Below, piece after piece: positions 54,732 through 62,992 of a DNA stretch of 64,000 nucleotides. The notes under the pieces are model-generated. The model saw only the letters and a list, made by a program, of their open reading frames with translations. It did not search any database and was not told the DNA's origin. The position numbers and the translations under genes were made by a program. Positions within the stretch are counted from its first letter, which is position 1. The number at the start of each line of letters is the position of its first letter. Origin of the DNA: Xylanibacter oryzae DSM 17970 (lineage in GTDB: Bacteria; Bacteroidota; Bacteroidia; Bacteroidales; Bacteroidaceae); the NCBI RefSeq assembly GCF_000585355.1, contig NZ_KK073873.1, forward strand, positions 1 to 64,000. Direction: 5' to 3'.

Positions 54732-56414
54732 ATGAATTTATTCGAATTTAAGCCGATCATATTATCAACTCTAAAGAACTATAATCGTAAGATATTTGCA
54801 GCTGATTTACTTTCGGGAGTTATCGTCGGCATTGTTGCTCTACCCTTGGCTATTGCCTTTGCAATTGCTTCGGGCGTAAGTCCTGAGAAGGGCATCATAA
54901 CAGCAATCGTTGCGGGAGTTATCATATCTGCTTTAGGTGGAAGTAAGGTGCAGATAGGCGGACCTACAGGAGCGTTCATCGTGATCATATATGGAATCAT
55001 ACAGCAATACGGTATAGAGGGACTTACCATCGCCACACTTATGGCCGGCGCATTCTTAATACTGTTTGGCATATTACATCTTGGTACAATCATAAAGTAT
55101 ATTCCTTATCCTATCGTAGTCGGTTTTACAAGTGGTATAGCTGTAACGATATTTACAACTCAGGTGAAGGATCTCTTTGGACTTTCAATTCAGAATATGC
55201 CTTCTGATTTTATTGAAAAATGGATTACTTATATTCGAAATTTTAGTACAATAGACCCATGGAGTGCAACGGTAGGTATTGTGAGTGTGCTGATCATTAT
55301 CGTTATGCCCCGTATAAGTAAAAAGATACCCGGTTCGCTGATTGCAATAATACTGATGACTGTCGCTGCCTTGTTGTTAAAACAGTTTCTTGGTGTACAT
55401 AGCATAGAGACTATTGGAGACAGATTTTCGATAAGCAATCAGTTACCTTCTGCTCAGGTGCCACAAATAACGTGGCAGACTATAAAAGGCCTTGTTTCGC
55501 CTGCTGTGACAATTGCCATACTTGGAGCAATAGAGTCGCTGCTGTCTGCAACTGTAGCTGATGGCGTAATAGGCGAGCATCATAATTCCAATACAGAATT
55601 GATCGCTCAGGGAGTAGCCAACCTTGCTTCACCTCTTTTTGGAGGAATACCGGCTACAGGGGCAATCGCTCGTACGATGACCAATATCAATAATGGAGGC
55701 AAAACTCCTATTGCCGGTATAGTGCATGCGGCAGTGTTGTTATTGATATTTTTTTTCTTCATGCCTTTAGCCAAATATATACCGATGGCTTGTCTGGCAG
55801 GAGTGCTGGTGGTCGTATCTTACGGCATGTGTGGATGGAGATCGTTTAAAGAACTGATGAATAATCCTTGGAGTGATGTCTCGGTGCTTCTGATAACATT
55901 CTTCCTCACGATCATATTCGATCTTACTGTTGCCATCGAGGTGGGACTCATTATTGCCTGTCTTCTCTTTATGCGCCGTATGGCAGAGACTACCGATGTG
56001 AAAGTTATTATGGACGAGATAGATCCTAATAAAGAGGTGGATATAAATACGTCGAATATAGAGCACTTAACTATTCCTAAAGGTGTAGAAGTATATGAGA
56101 TAAACGGTCCTTACTTTTTCGGAGCAGGAAATAGTTTCGAAGAGATTATGGCCACATTTGGTGATCGTCCCAAGGTGCGAATAATAAGAATGCGTAAGGT
56201 GCCATTCGTGGATTCTACAGGAATACATAATTTGAAGAACCTATGTACAATGAGTCAGAAAGAGGGCATTAAGATCGTATTGTCAGGAGTAAATGCAAAG
56301 GTGCAGGAAACTCTTTATAAGTCAGGCTTTGATCAGTTGATAGGCAGGGAGAATATATGCAGTCATATCAATATCGCTCTAGACAGGGCTTCAGAAATAG
56401 TTGCAGATGTATAG
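54732..56414 (+). CDS. SulP-family anion transporter with STAS domain
   Basis: A 560-aa inner-membrane secondary transporter of the SLC26/SulP family. The membrane domain (about 1-425) has the family start ADLLSGVIVGIVALPLAIAFAIASGVSPEKGI and GGSKVQIGGPTGAFIVIIYGII, later GGIPATGAIARTMTNINNGGKTPIAGIVHA and MACLAGVLVVVSYGM. A C-terminal STAS domain (about 450-555) has VRIIRMRKVPFVDSTGIHNLKNL, with the conserved D-S-T-G. Members carry sulfate, bicarbonate or other anions; substrate not determinable. The start at 54732 is set by the promoter at 54668-54698. Confidence 0.93.
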   Translation: MNLFEFKPIILSTLKNYNRKIFAADLLSGVIVGIVALPLAIAFAIASGVSPEKGIITAIVAGVIISALGGSKVQIGGPTGAFIVIIYGIIQQYGIEGLTIATLMAGAFLILFGILHLGTIIKYIPYPIVVGFTSGIAVTIFTTQVKDLFGLSIQNMPSDFIEKWITYIRNFSTIDPWSATVGIVSVLIIIVMPRISKKIPGSLIAIILMTVAALLLKQFLGVHSIETIGDRFSISNQLPSAQVPQITWQTIKGLVSPAVTIAILGAIESLLSATVADGVIGEHHNSNTELIAQGVANLASPLFGGIPATGAIARTMTNINNGGKTPIAGIVHAAVLLLIFFFFMPLAKYIPMACLAGVLVVVSYGMCGWRSFKELMNNPWSDVSVLLITFFLTIIFDLTVAIEVGLIIACLLFMRRMAETTDVKVIMDEIDPNKEVDINTSNIEHLTIPKGVEVYEINGPYFFGAGNSFEEIMATFGDRPKVRIIRMRKVPFVDSTGIHNLKNLCTMSQKEGIKIVLSGVNAKVQETLYKSGFDQLIGRENICSHINIALDRASEIVADV

Positions 56415-56526
56415 TGAACCTTGCATGCGGTTCTGTTAATGAGCAAATATCTTAGTGATAGAAAGAAAATCTCAAAACTTGAAGATTAAAAATCAAATAA
56501 CGTAGTAGTAACATTATTATATATAC

Positions 56527-56534
56527 TAATTTTG
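56527..56534 (+). promoter_or_regulatory. -7 box for rhaD
   Basis: TAATTTTG, 24 nt before the ATG at 56559; -33 not clear. Confidence 0.4.
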
Positions 56535-56558
56535 CATCGTAAAAACTAATGTAATAAG

Positions 56559-57368
56559 ATGAAAAGTATTCTAGAAGGAAGACCGGCTCTTAAAAAAGAG
56601 GTCGATAAGATAGCTGAGGTTGCCGGATACCTTTGGCAAAAAGGATGGGCAGAACGTAATGGTGGTAATATTACTGTTAATATTACAGACCTGGTAGATG
56701 ATGAAATCAAAAATATGCCCGCTATCAGCGAGGTAAAACAGATTGGTGTTACTCTGCCACATCTTAAAGGCACATATTTCTTCTGTAAAGGTACAGGAAT
56801 GCGTATGCGCGATTTGGCTCGCTGGCCTATGGATAACGGTAGCATAATCCGTATTCTTGACGACTGTGCAAGTTATGTTATCATTGCAGACAATCCTGTA
56901 AATCCTACAAGTGAACTTCCTTCACATCTTATGGTGCATAATCATCTGATAGAAAAGGGTTCTACCTTTAAGGCTTCATTGCATACTCACCCAATAGAAT
57001 TGATAGCGATGACTCACATACGCAAATTCATGGGCAAAGATGTTTTGACAAAGTTGCTTTGGAGTATGATTCCTGAGACAAAGGCTTTCTGTCCTAAGGG
57101 ACTGGGTATTATTCCTTACGAATTGCCTAGTAGCGTAAAATTGGCAGAAGAGACTGTACGTCAGTTGGACGATTATGATGTAGCTATGTGGGAGAAACAT
57201 GGTGTATTTGCTATCGATAATGATATCATGGCTGCTTTCGATCAGGTAGATGTACTTAACAAGAGTGCACTTATTTATATCGCAGCTAAGAATATGGGTG
57301 CAGACCCGGAAGGAATGAGTGATGCTCAAATGGTTGAGATGACGAAGGCCTTCAATCTGCCTAAATAA
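56559..57368 (+). CDS. rhaD: Rhamnulose-1-phosphate aldolase
   Basis: Splits L-rhamnulose-1-phosphate into dihydroxyacetone phosphate and lactaldehyde in rhamnose catabolism. The 269-aa class II aldolase has zinc ligands His142 and His144 in SLHTHPIEL and His214 in WEKHGVFA, the N-terminal GWAERNGGNITVNIT and FCKGTGMRMRDLA phosphate-binding segments, and normal length. The other rhamnose genes (rhaB, rhaI, rhaT) are not in the window, so rhaD is solitary here. A terminator follows. Confidence 0.93.
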   Translation: MKSILEGRPALKKEVDKIAEVAGYLWQKGWAERNGGNITVNITDLVDDEIKNMPAISEVKQIGVTLPHLKGTYFFCKGTGMRMRDLARWPMDNGSIIRILDDCASYVIIADNPVNPTSELPSHLMVHNHLIEKGSTFKASLHTHPIELIAMTHIRKFMGKDVLTKLLWSMIPETKAFCPKGLGIIPYELPSSVKLAEETVRQLDDYDVAMWEKHGVFAIDNDIMAAFDQVDVLNKSALIYIAAKNMGADPEGMSDAQMVEMTKAFNLPK

Positions 57369-57442
57369 GAAAGGTTTTTGTTAGAAGATTAAAATTCTAG
57401 CACTATTATAATATGTTGATTTAAATGGTTAAATTAAAAGAG

Positions 57443-57474
57443 AGTCCTGCTTCGTGAGAAACGGGACTTTTTGT
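57443..57474 (+). terminator. Terminator after rhaD
   Basis: AGTCCTG (57443-57449) pairs with CGGGACT (57462-57468), then TTTTTG. Confidence 0.7.
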
Positions 57475-57478
57475 TGTA

Positions 57479-58789
57479 TCAGGATTTATTTATTTTTACA
57501 AATTCTATTCTGAATCTGGTAATGCCGTCTGCATAAGTCTTAAGCGAGAAACGGCACTGGTGCTTGATCAGTACTTCGCGTATGAATATAAGACCGATAC
57601 CCTGTCCGTTGGGTTTGGTAGAAAAGAATGGACTGAATAGTTTCTTCTGTGTGTCTTCTGAGATGCCCTCACCTGTATCTGCAATCTCAAGTATAGCGGG
57701 CGAGGATGAAGTCTTGCAATAGATGTCACCTTCTTCTCCGATGCTCTCTGCAGCGTTCTTTATGATATTAACTATCACTTGCTCTATTAGTTCTGCATCA
57801 ACAGTAACAAGTACTTGTGTATCGGCAAAATCCTTATGTATACGTATATTGTTCTCCGCACATTTTGTCTCCATTGTCTGAATGCAGTTGTCGGCCAGTT
57901 GATTGAGGTCATTGACCATAAGTTGAGGCTGTGGAATCTTCACCACATCCGCAAATCGGGTTATAAAATTGCTCATTGAGTAGCAGCGCTCTATGCAGGC
58001 AGACATCACATCGCGTATGTCGGTAGAGTCGGGGGTGTCTTTCAGCATGTCGCATAAAGAGTCGAGTGTGGATGTAACACCGGCAGTAGTGTTGTTGACC
58101 TCGTGTGCAATCATGCGTATAACTTTTTCGTAAGCTTTCTTCTCGGCATCCATAACCTCTTCGGTGAGACTCTCTATAAGGAAGAAGGGATGAGCATAAC
58201 CTCTGTCGATAAATGATAAACGGCTGCAACGGTATATATGCGAGTCGTTGAGTTGGAATGTACTTGACGAATCTTTACTCAACGACGATAGGTTTGCAGA
58301 TAGGGGACTGTCTATTTCATTGATTTTCTTTCCTTTTGTTGCTTCTGTTGAAACTCCCAAAAACTTCTCTGCAGCCGGATTCATGGATGATAAACGTTCG
58401 TCAAAGTCTACAATAACTACACCCAGAGGTGATGCATTAATCAGCAAATCAAGAAACTGGTTGGTCTCTCTGACATGCAGGCGTTCGTCCTTCAATTGTT
58501 TAATCATGCGATTAAACACATCAACAATGCGGTCTGCATCTTTCTGATTCACATGGCGCAGTCTGCTACTGAAGTCCTGTTCATTAAGCAGTTCCACACC
58601 ATTACCTATCACGCGAATAGGGTTGATGACCTTGCGGTAGAAGAAAAAGAGATAGGCAATGATAACTGCTACAAGTAATTCTGTGGCGTAGAACAGAATC
58701 TTTTGCGTAATAAAAGTCTGTGTTATCAGTAGTGTAAGTGCTGAACACAGCAGGATGATGAGTATTATAAACCAGCCCCGCAGTCTCAT
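57479..58789 (-). CDS. Sensor histidine kinase, NtrB/NtrY-like
   Basis: A 436-aa membrane kinase: two spans near the N-terminus (about 5-22 and 33-52), a HAMP-like segment (about 53-105), a PAS domain (about 115-200, LINASPLGVVIVDFDERLSSMNPAAEKFLGV), then the dimerisation helix with His229 in IAHEVNN and a HATPase domain with IVNIIKNAAESIGEEGD (N box), ILEIADTGEGIS (G1) and PNGQGIGLIFIREVL (G2). It overlaps the upstream response-regulator gene by 4 nt and must partner it. The input signal is unknown; the neighbouring export genes suggest envelope stress or toxic compounds. Confidence 0.93.
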   Translation of the reverse strand: MRLRGWFIILIILLCSALTLLITQTFITQKILFYATELLVAVIIAYLFFFYRKVINPIRVIGNGVELLNEQDFSSRLRHVNQKDADRIVDVFNRMIKQLKDERLHVRETNQFLDLLINASPLGVVIVDFDERLSSMNPAAEKFLGVSTEATKGKKINEIDSPLSANLSSLSKDSSSTFQLNDSHIYRCSRLSFIDRGYAHPFFLIESLTEEVMDAEKKAYEKVIRMIAHEVNNTTAGVTSTLDSLCDMLKDTPDSTDIRDVMSACIERCYSMSNFITRFADVVKIPQPQLMVNDLNQLADNCIQTMETKCAENNIRIHKDFADTQVLVTVDAELIEQVIVNIIKNAAESIGEEGDIYCKTSSSPAILEIADTGEGISEDTQKKLFSPFFSTKPNGQGIGLIFIREVLIKHQCRFSLKTYADGITRFRIEFVKINKS

Positions 58790-60186
58790 TTTTTATAGTC
58801 TATATCATATTTTTCGAGTCTTCTGTATAATGCAGCCCTGCTTAGTCCCAAGTCGAATGCCACATGACTTAGATTATTCTTATGCTTTTTAAGTGAAGCA
58901 ACGATCGTACGCCTCTCTATGTCATCCAGAGTAAGTCCATCGCTGTGCACAGCAGTGTTGCTATTTACAGTGGCGTTGGCAGCAGAACAACTATTTATCT
59001 GTGGTTCAAAGTCACCGGCCGTAAGTATTTTCTTGGCGCATATAATGATAGTTCGCTCCACAATATTCTTAAGTTCGCGTATATTGCCACTGTATGGCAG
59101 TCGGGATAGCAGAGTCATGGCATCTTGCGAGAATTCCACTTGCGGTATATTATTTACTTCGCATTGTTTGTACGCAAAATGTTTTGCCAGCAGGGGAATG
59201 TCCTCACGTCTGTCTCTGAGAGCCGGCAGATGTACTGTGATAAGATTGATGCGGTAGAACAGATCTTCTCTGAAAGAATGCTCGGCTATACGTTTGGTGA
59301 GATCGGCATTTGTGGCAGATACCACACGCACATCCACCTTATGAGCATGACTGTCGCCAAGGGGCTCGAATGTTTGATCTTGCAGTACACGCAACAGTTT
59401 TACCTGACTGCCTATATCCAAATCGCCAATCTCATCTAGGAATATAGTGCCTTTGTCTGCTAGTTCGAAACGTCCTATACGGTCGGCCGAGGCATCAGTG
59501 AAGGCACCCTTCTTATGACCGAACATTTCACTCTCGAAAAGCGACTGGGATATTCCACCGAGATTAACTTTTACAAAGTTCTTATCCATGCGCATACTAT
59601 TGCGGTGCAGAGCCTCGGCGATAAGTTCCTTGCCAGTTCCGCTCTCACCTGTAATAAGTACTGAGGCATTAGTCTTAGCCACACGTTTCACCACATCAAG
59701 AACTTGATTCAGTCCATCGCTGTTTCCTATTATAAACGAGCGGTCAAAGTCATTATTCTTATTCTGACGTATTGTGTCTATGTTATGTGAACTGTTTGTA
59801 TCTTTAGACCCGTCGATAGAGTTTAATTCTAACGCCGTCTCTATCCTTTGCAGCAGTGAAGCATTATTCCATGGCTTGGTGATAAAGTCGAAAGCACCCG
59901 CACGCATTCCCTTTACAGCGAGGTCTATGCTTCCCCATGCCGTCATCAGAATTATAGGCACATCTTCTCTGAACAGTTTCACCTGTTTCAGCAGTGTTAT
60001 GCCTTCATCTCCAGATGTAGACAGCGAAAAGTTCATATCCATCAATATCAGTTGAGGCGCTGTATCACGAATTGTTGAGATAGCCTCTTTAGGAGAAGCC
60101 ACAGCCACAACTTCGTAGCCGGCACGCTTCAACATGAACGAGAGAGAAGCGCGGATAGAAATATCATCATCGATAATTAGAATCAT
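58786..60186 (-). CDS. Sigma-54-dependent response regulator, NtrC-like
   Basis: A 466-aa regulator: receiver domain (1-120) with acidic pocket DDD (6-8), phospho-acceptor Asp50 in ILMDMNF and Lys in ITKPWNN; AAA+ domain (about 155-385) with Walker A GESGTGKE and sigma-54 contact loop GAFTDA, a variant of GAFTGA; and a Fis-type helix-turn-helix (about 420-466, RRTIVASLKKHKNNLSHVAFDLGLSRAALYRRL). It activates sigma-54 promoters upon phosphorylation by the adjacent kinase. It has its own promoter directly ahead, although it lies behind the permease and TolC genes on the same strand. Confidence 0.94.
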   Translation of the reverse strand: MILIIDDDISIRASLSFMLKRAGYEVVAVASPKEAISTIRDTAPQLILMDMNFSLSTSGDEGITLLKQVKLFREDVPIILMTAWGSIDLAVKGMRAGAFDFITKPWNNASLLQRIETALELNSIDGSKDTNSSHNIDTIRQNKNNDFDRSFIIGNSDGLNQVLDVVKRVAKTNASVLITGESGTGKELIAEALHRNSMRMDKNFVKVNLGGISQSLFESEMFGHKKGAFTDASADRIGRFELADKGTIFLDEIGDLDIGSQVKLLRVLQDQTFEPLGDSHAHKVDVRVVSATNADLTKRIAEHSFREDLFYRINLITVHLPALRDRREDIPLLAKHFAYKQCEVNNIPQVEFSQDAMTLLSRLPYSGNIRELKNIVERTIIICAKKILTAGDFEPQINSCSAANATVNSNTAVHSDGLTLDDIERRTIVASLKKHKNNLSHVAFDLGLSRAALYRRLEKYDIDYKK

Positions 60187-60190
60187 ATTG

Positions 60191-60221
60191 CAAAAATACT
60201 GCTTTATTTGATTACTTCCAA
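60191..60221 (-). promoter_or_regulatory. Promoter giving a leaderless mRNA (NtrC-like gene)
   Basis: On the minus strand: TTG (60221-60219), 20 nt, TATTTTTG (60198-60191), ending four bases before the ATG at 60186. Transcription should start at about the A of ATG. Confidence 0.6.
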
Positions 60222-60248
60222 GTAGAAATATATTTATTTGGGTTATTC

Positions 60249-61724
60249 TTACCGTTTAATTATTTCATCAAAGTCGGCATCTATACCTTTATTTTTTGCA
60301 AAATCCCATAGGGTGAGACTGCGCAACTGATAGTAATAATACCAATAATAGAAAAGCTCAGATATGTTTTTCTGACGTGACTCGTCTTTATTTACCTGAG
60401 CATCATTCAGGTCAAGGGTATTTATTTTACCTATCATAAACGTCTCTATACTAGTCTTGTACCTACGTTGAGCAATGCTGTCGGCTTCGGTGGCAATGTT
60501 CAGTTGCTTGCTTTGGTTATTGAAATGTTCCACCAATAAGAATATGTCTTGATTGAAAGTCTGCTGCTCCTGTCTAATTTTACTCTCAGTTATTTCGCGA
60601 TTGCTCTCAGCCACCTTTACCTCACCACGGCGCTTGCCCCAGTCAAGTATAGGAATGCTGAAACCTACACTAACGATGGTATTATTCTTAAGAGCATTAT
60701 ACGCATAACTGAGCTTGTCGTTGCCTATGCCACTATAACCCACAGATGCTGTAAGTTTTATACTTCTCAAATCGCCCTTTGCTTTGGCTACTGCATAATC
60801 AGACTCCAACTGTCGGCGACGAATGTTTAGTGCAAATGAATTATTCTCTAGTGCTTTGTCCAGTACATCAGCATAACGGATAGTCATTCCAGGCATATTT
60901 TCGGGTATTACCAAGTCTACCAATGTACTGTCGCTAATGTTCAAAAATGTTTTAAGCTGAAACATATTACTGTTAAGCGAGCTCTCATTACTTGTCAATG
61001 TACTTTGTGCATTGAGGGCCGAGAGTTTTAGTCGCAGCATATCACTCTCGCTTACCTGTCCCATCTTTTTTCTTGCTTCGGCTATATCATATAGTCGCGT
61101 AGCATTCTTGAGATTCTGTTGTGCTATACTAACATTCTCATGTGCAAGTAGCAGATTGAAGAAGTATTGTATTGTCTTCATCGTAACTTCCTCAGTGGCT
61201 GTTATGAAAGCGGCTTTAGCCTCACGATATTTCACAGGTTCGATGCGACGCTTCCATTTCGAGTCGTTTACTCCGAATATCGGTTGATTAAGAGTAAGGC
61301 TGATGGGGACAGACATGAAGTTTTTCATGCCGTCCGCCTTTATATAATCTAAAGAGGTGGTAAGTGAGAGAGAACCACCCGTCAGCCAGATATTTTGATT
61401 AACATTTAATGCACCATTCATGCCAAACCAGTTATTTCGGATGAATTTATAAGATCCATCATCTTGTTGATATGAACTGTAGCTCTTATTGTATTGTGGT
61501 ACTGTGCCATCGAATGATAGTTCGGGGAGCAAATCGGCCTGGTATGTGCGGTATGCCCAGTAAGCCGACTTTAATTCACCACGCGCTACCACTGCATCTA
61601 CACTCTGTGTACGAGCCATCGCTATGGCCTCGGGAAGTGTCAACTTTATGTTATTGTCAATTGCCTTTGCCTTTGTTTGCATCAGCATAAGAAAAAATGA
61701 AATTAGAAATATAAGTTTTTTCAT
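60249..61724 (-). CDS. TolC-family outer-membrane efflux protein
   Basis: A 491-aa outer-membrane channel protein with signal peptide (cleavage near TKAKA, about 21). Two internally related halves of long helices and short barrel strands are seen: LTLPEAIAMARTQSVDAVVARGELKSAYWAYRTYQADLLPELSFDG opens the first, and MTIRYADVLDKALENNSFALNIRRRQLESDYAVAKAKGDLR the second, as in TolC. Tripartite partners are the MacB-like permeases directly upstream. No periplasmic adaptor or ATPase gene is present within the window; they may lie beyond the right end. Sixteen bases separate it from the permease gene. Confidence 0.92.
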   Translation of the reverse strand: MKKLIFLISFFLMLMQTKAKAIDNNIKLTLPEAIAMARTQSVDAVVARGELKSAYWAYRTYQADLLPELSFDGTVPQYNKSYSSYQQDDGSYKFIRNNWFGMNGALNVNQNIWLTGGSLSLTTSLDYIKADGMKNFMSVPISLTLNQPIFGVNDSKWKRRIEPVKYREAKAAFITATEEVTMKTIQYFFNLLLAHENVSIAQQNLKNATRLYDIAEARKKMGQVSESDMLRLKLSALNAQSTLTSNESSLNSNMFQLKTFLNISDSTLVDLVIPENMPGMTIRYADVLDKALENNSFALNIRRRQLESDYAVAKAKGDLRSIKLTASVGYSGIGNDKLSYAYNALKNNTIVSVGFSIPILDWGKRRGEVKVAESNREITESKIRQEQQTFNQDIFLLVEHFNNQSKQLNIATEADSIAQRRYKTSIETFMIGKINTLDLNDAQVNKDESRQKNISELFYYWYYYYQLRSLTLWDFAKNKGIDADFDEIIKR

Positions 61725-61740
61725 ATCATAAATACTTATT

Positions 61741-62988
61741 CTATTCTTCGTGTAAAGCTTCTGCAGGCTGAATAGACATTGCCTTGCGTGCAGGGAACCA
61801 TGTTCCTACTATTATCATTAGTGCAGTGAGTAGATAAGAAATCACTACTGTTATAATGAAGCGAATAGGTGCAAGATAGGTACCATCCTGAGATGTGTTA
61901 AGATTTGTAAAAGCAAGATTAAAGTCTATTATTATTGCGAATAAAGTAGCTACGGATAGCAGAATCAGTCCCTCGGATATTTGACGAAGAAAAACATCGT
62001 GATTAGTACTTCCAAGTGCCTTGAACAGAGCAATTTCTCCTCGTCTTTGCTGCGTGCGGAACCAAAATGTACCAAGGATGCCAAGAAATATGTTTAACAT
62101 CAGGAATACTCCTCCTGTTGTATAATTGCGTACATCATTCATGCTGCCCCTCTCAAAAGAGGTACGGATATTATTGAATGATTGTATATCACTGATATAC
62201 AGATTACCAATCCGTAGTTGTTTGTCGGCATCGCGCCATAAATTTTCAATGAAGTCGTGGTCCATATTATCACGCACTCTCACACAGAGCTCATTCATAT
62301 CTTTGTAGTGTTCCTTGCCTAGTTTGGCAACGCATGTATATGAATATTTATTACTTTCAAAATCATCATATCTTACAGGGGTGATAGAGGCGCCGAGTAT
62401 GTAGTTCTTTGTTGTATCAACACTAATATGGAATACCTTGCCAACGAGTTGTCTGAGTGATGGCATTTTATGTTTGTTAAATAAATTGTCAGATAAAAGT
62501 ATATTATCTTTACTGAGAAGATCTGCCAACTGCTCTGGCGTTTCGCCGTTCGTACCTTGATAGCGGAAAACACGTACAAAGTCGGGCGTAACAAGTCGGC
62601 GTAATATAAAGTCGTAGTTGCCTACCTTTATTGTGTCATGACGAACGATTGAGCTGCTATTACTCCCATCATAAGGATAAGAGTTTTGAGAAAGACTGAC
62701 AGCCTCTATCTCCGGCCGATGTCGCAGACGGTTTAGAAGTTCTGCACGATCATCATTGTCTGTTGTGTCTGCAGGATTATATTCGTGACTGTTAGGCGTA
62801 AGTTTGCCCATATTAATTAGGTAACAATGTGATATATCAAAACCATGTGGCTCAATATAGTTGTTTACTTGTATGTACATGTAGTCGGTTATGAACCACA
62901 TAACCACACTCACAATCAGTAGCTCTACGAATATCCATATATTGAAACGCCATTCGTTGCGTATCTGTTTGAATAGTTTTTTGTTCAT
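61741..62988 (-). CDS. MacB/FtsX-type ABC transporter permease
   Basis: A 415-aa permease from the ATG at 62988 (MNKKLFKQIRNEWRFNIWIF); an in-frame ATG at 63006 would overlap the upstream gene's end. The topology is MacB-like: one N-terminal span (about 17-37), a large periplasmic domain (about 40-270), and three C-terminal spans with the FtsX signature REGEIALFKALGSTNHDVFLRQISEGLILL (about 312-341) and WFPARKAMSIQPAEALHEE at the end. It lacks an ATPase domain and must borrow one. Such permeases extrude lipophilic molecules, lipoproteins or peptides via TolC. Confidence 0.9.
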   Translation of the reverse strand: MNKKLFKQIRNEWRFNIWIFVELLIVSVVMWFITDYMYIQVNNYIEPHGFDISHCYLINMGKLTPNSHEYNPADTTDNDDRAELLNRLRHRPEIEAVSLSQNSYPYDGSNSSSIVRHDTIKVGNYDFILRRLVTPDFVRVFRYQGTNGETPEQLADLLSKDNILLSDNLFNKHKMPSLRQLVGKVFHISVDTTKNYILGASITPVRYDDFESNKYSYTCVAKLGKEHYKDMNELCVRVRDNMDHDFIENLWRDADKQLRIGNLYISDIQSFNNIRTSFERGSMNDVRNYTTGGVFLMLNIFLGILGTFWFRTQQRRGEIALFKALGSTNHDVFLRQISEGLILLSVATLFAIIIDFNLAFTNLNTSQDGTYLAPIRFIITVVISYLLTALMIIVGTWFPARKAMSIQPAEALHEE

Positions 62989-62992
62989 CGTC

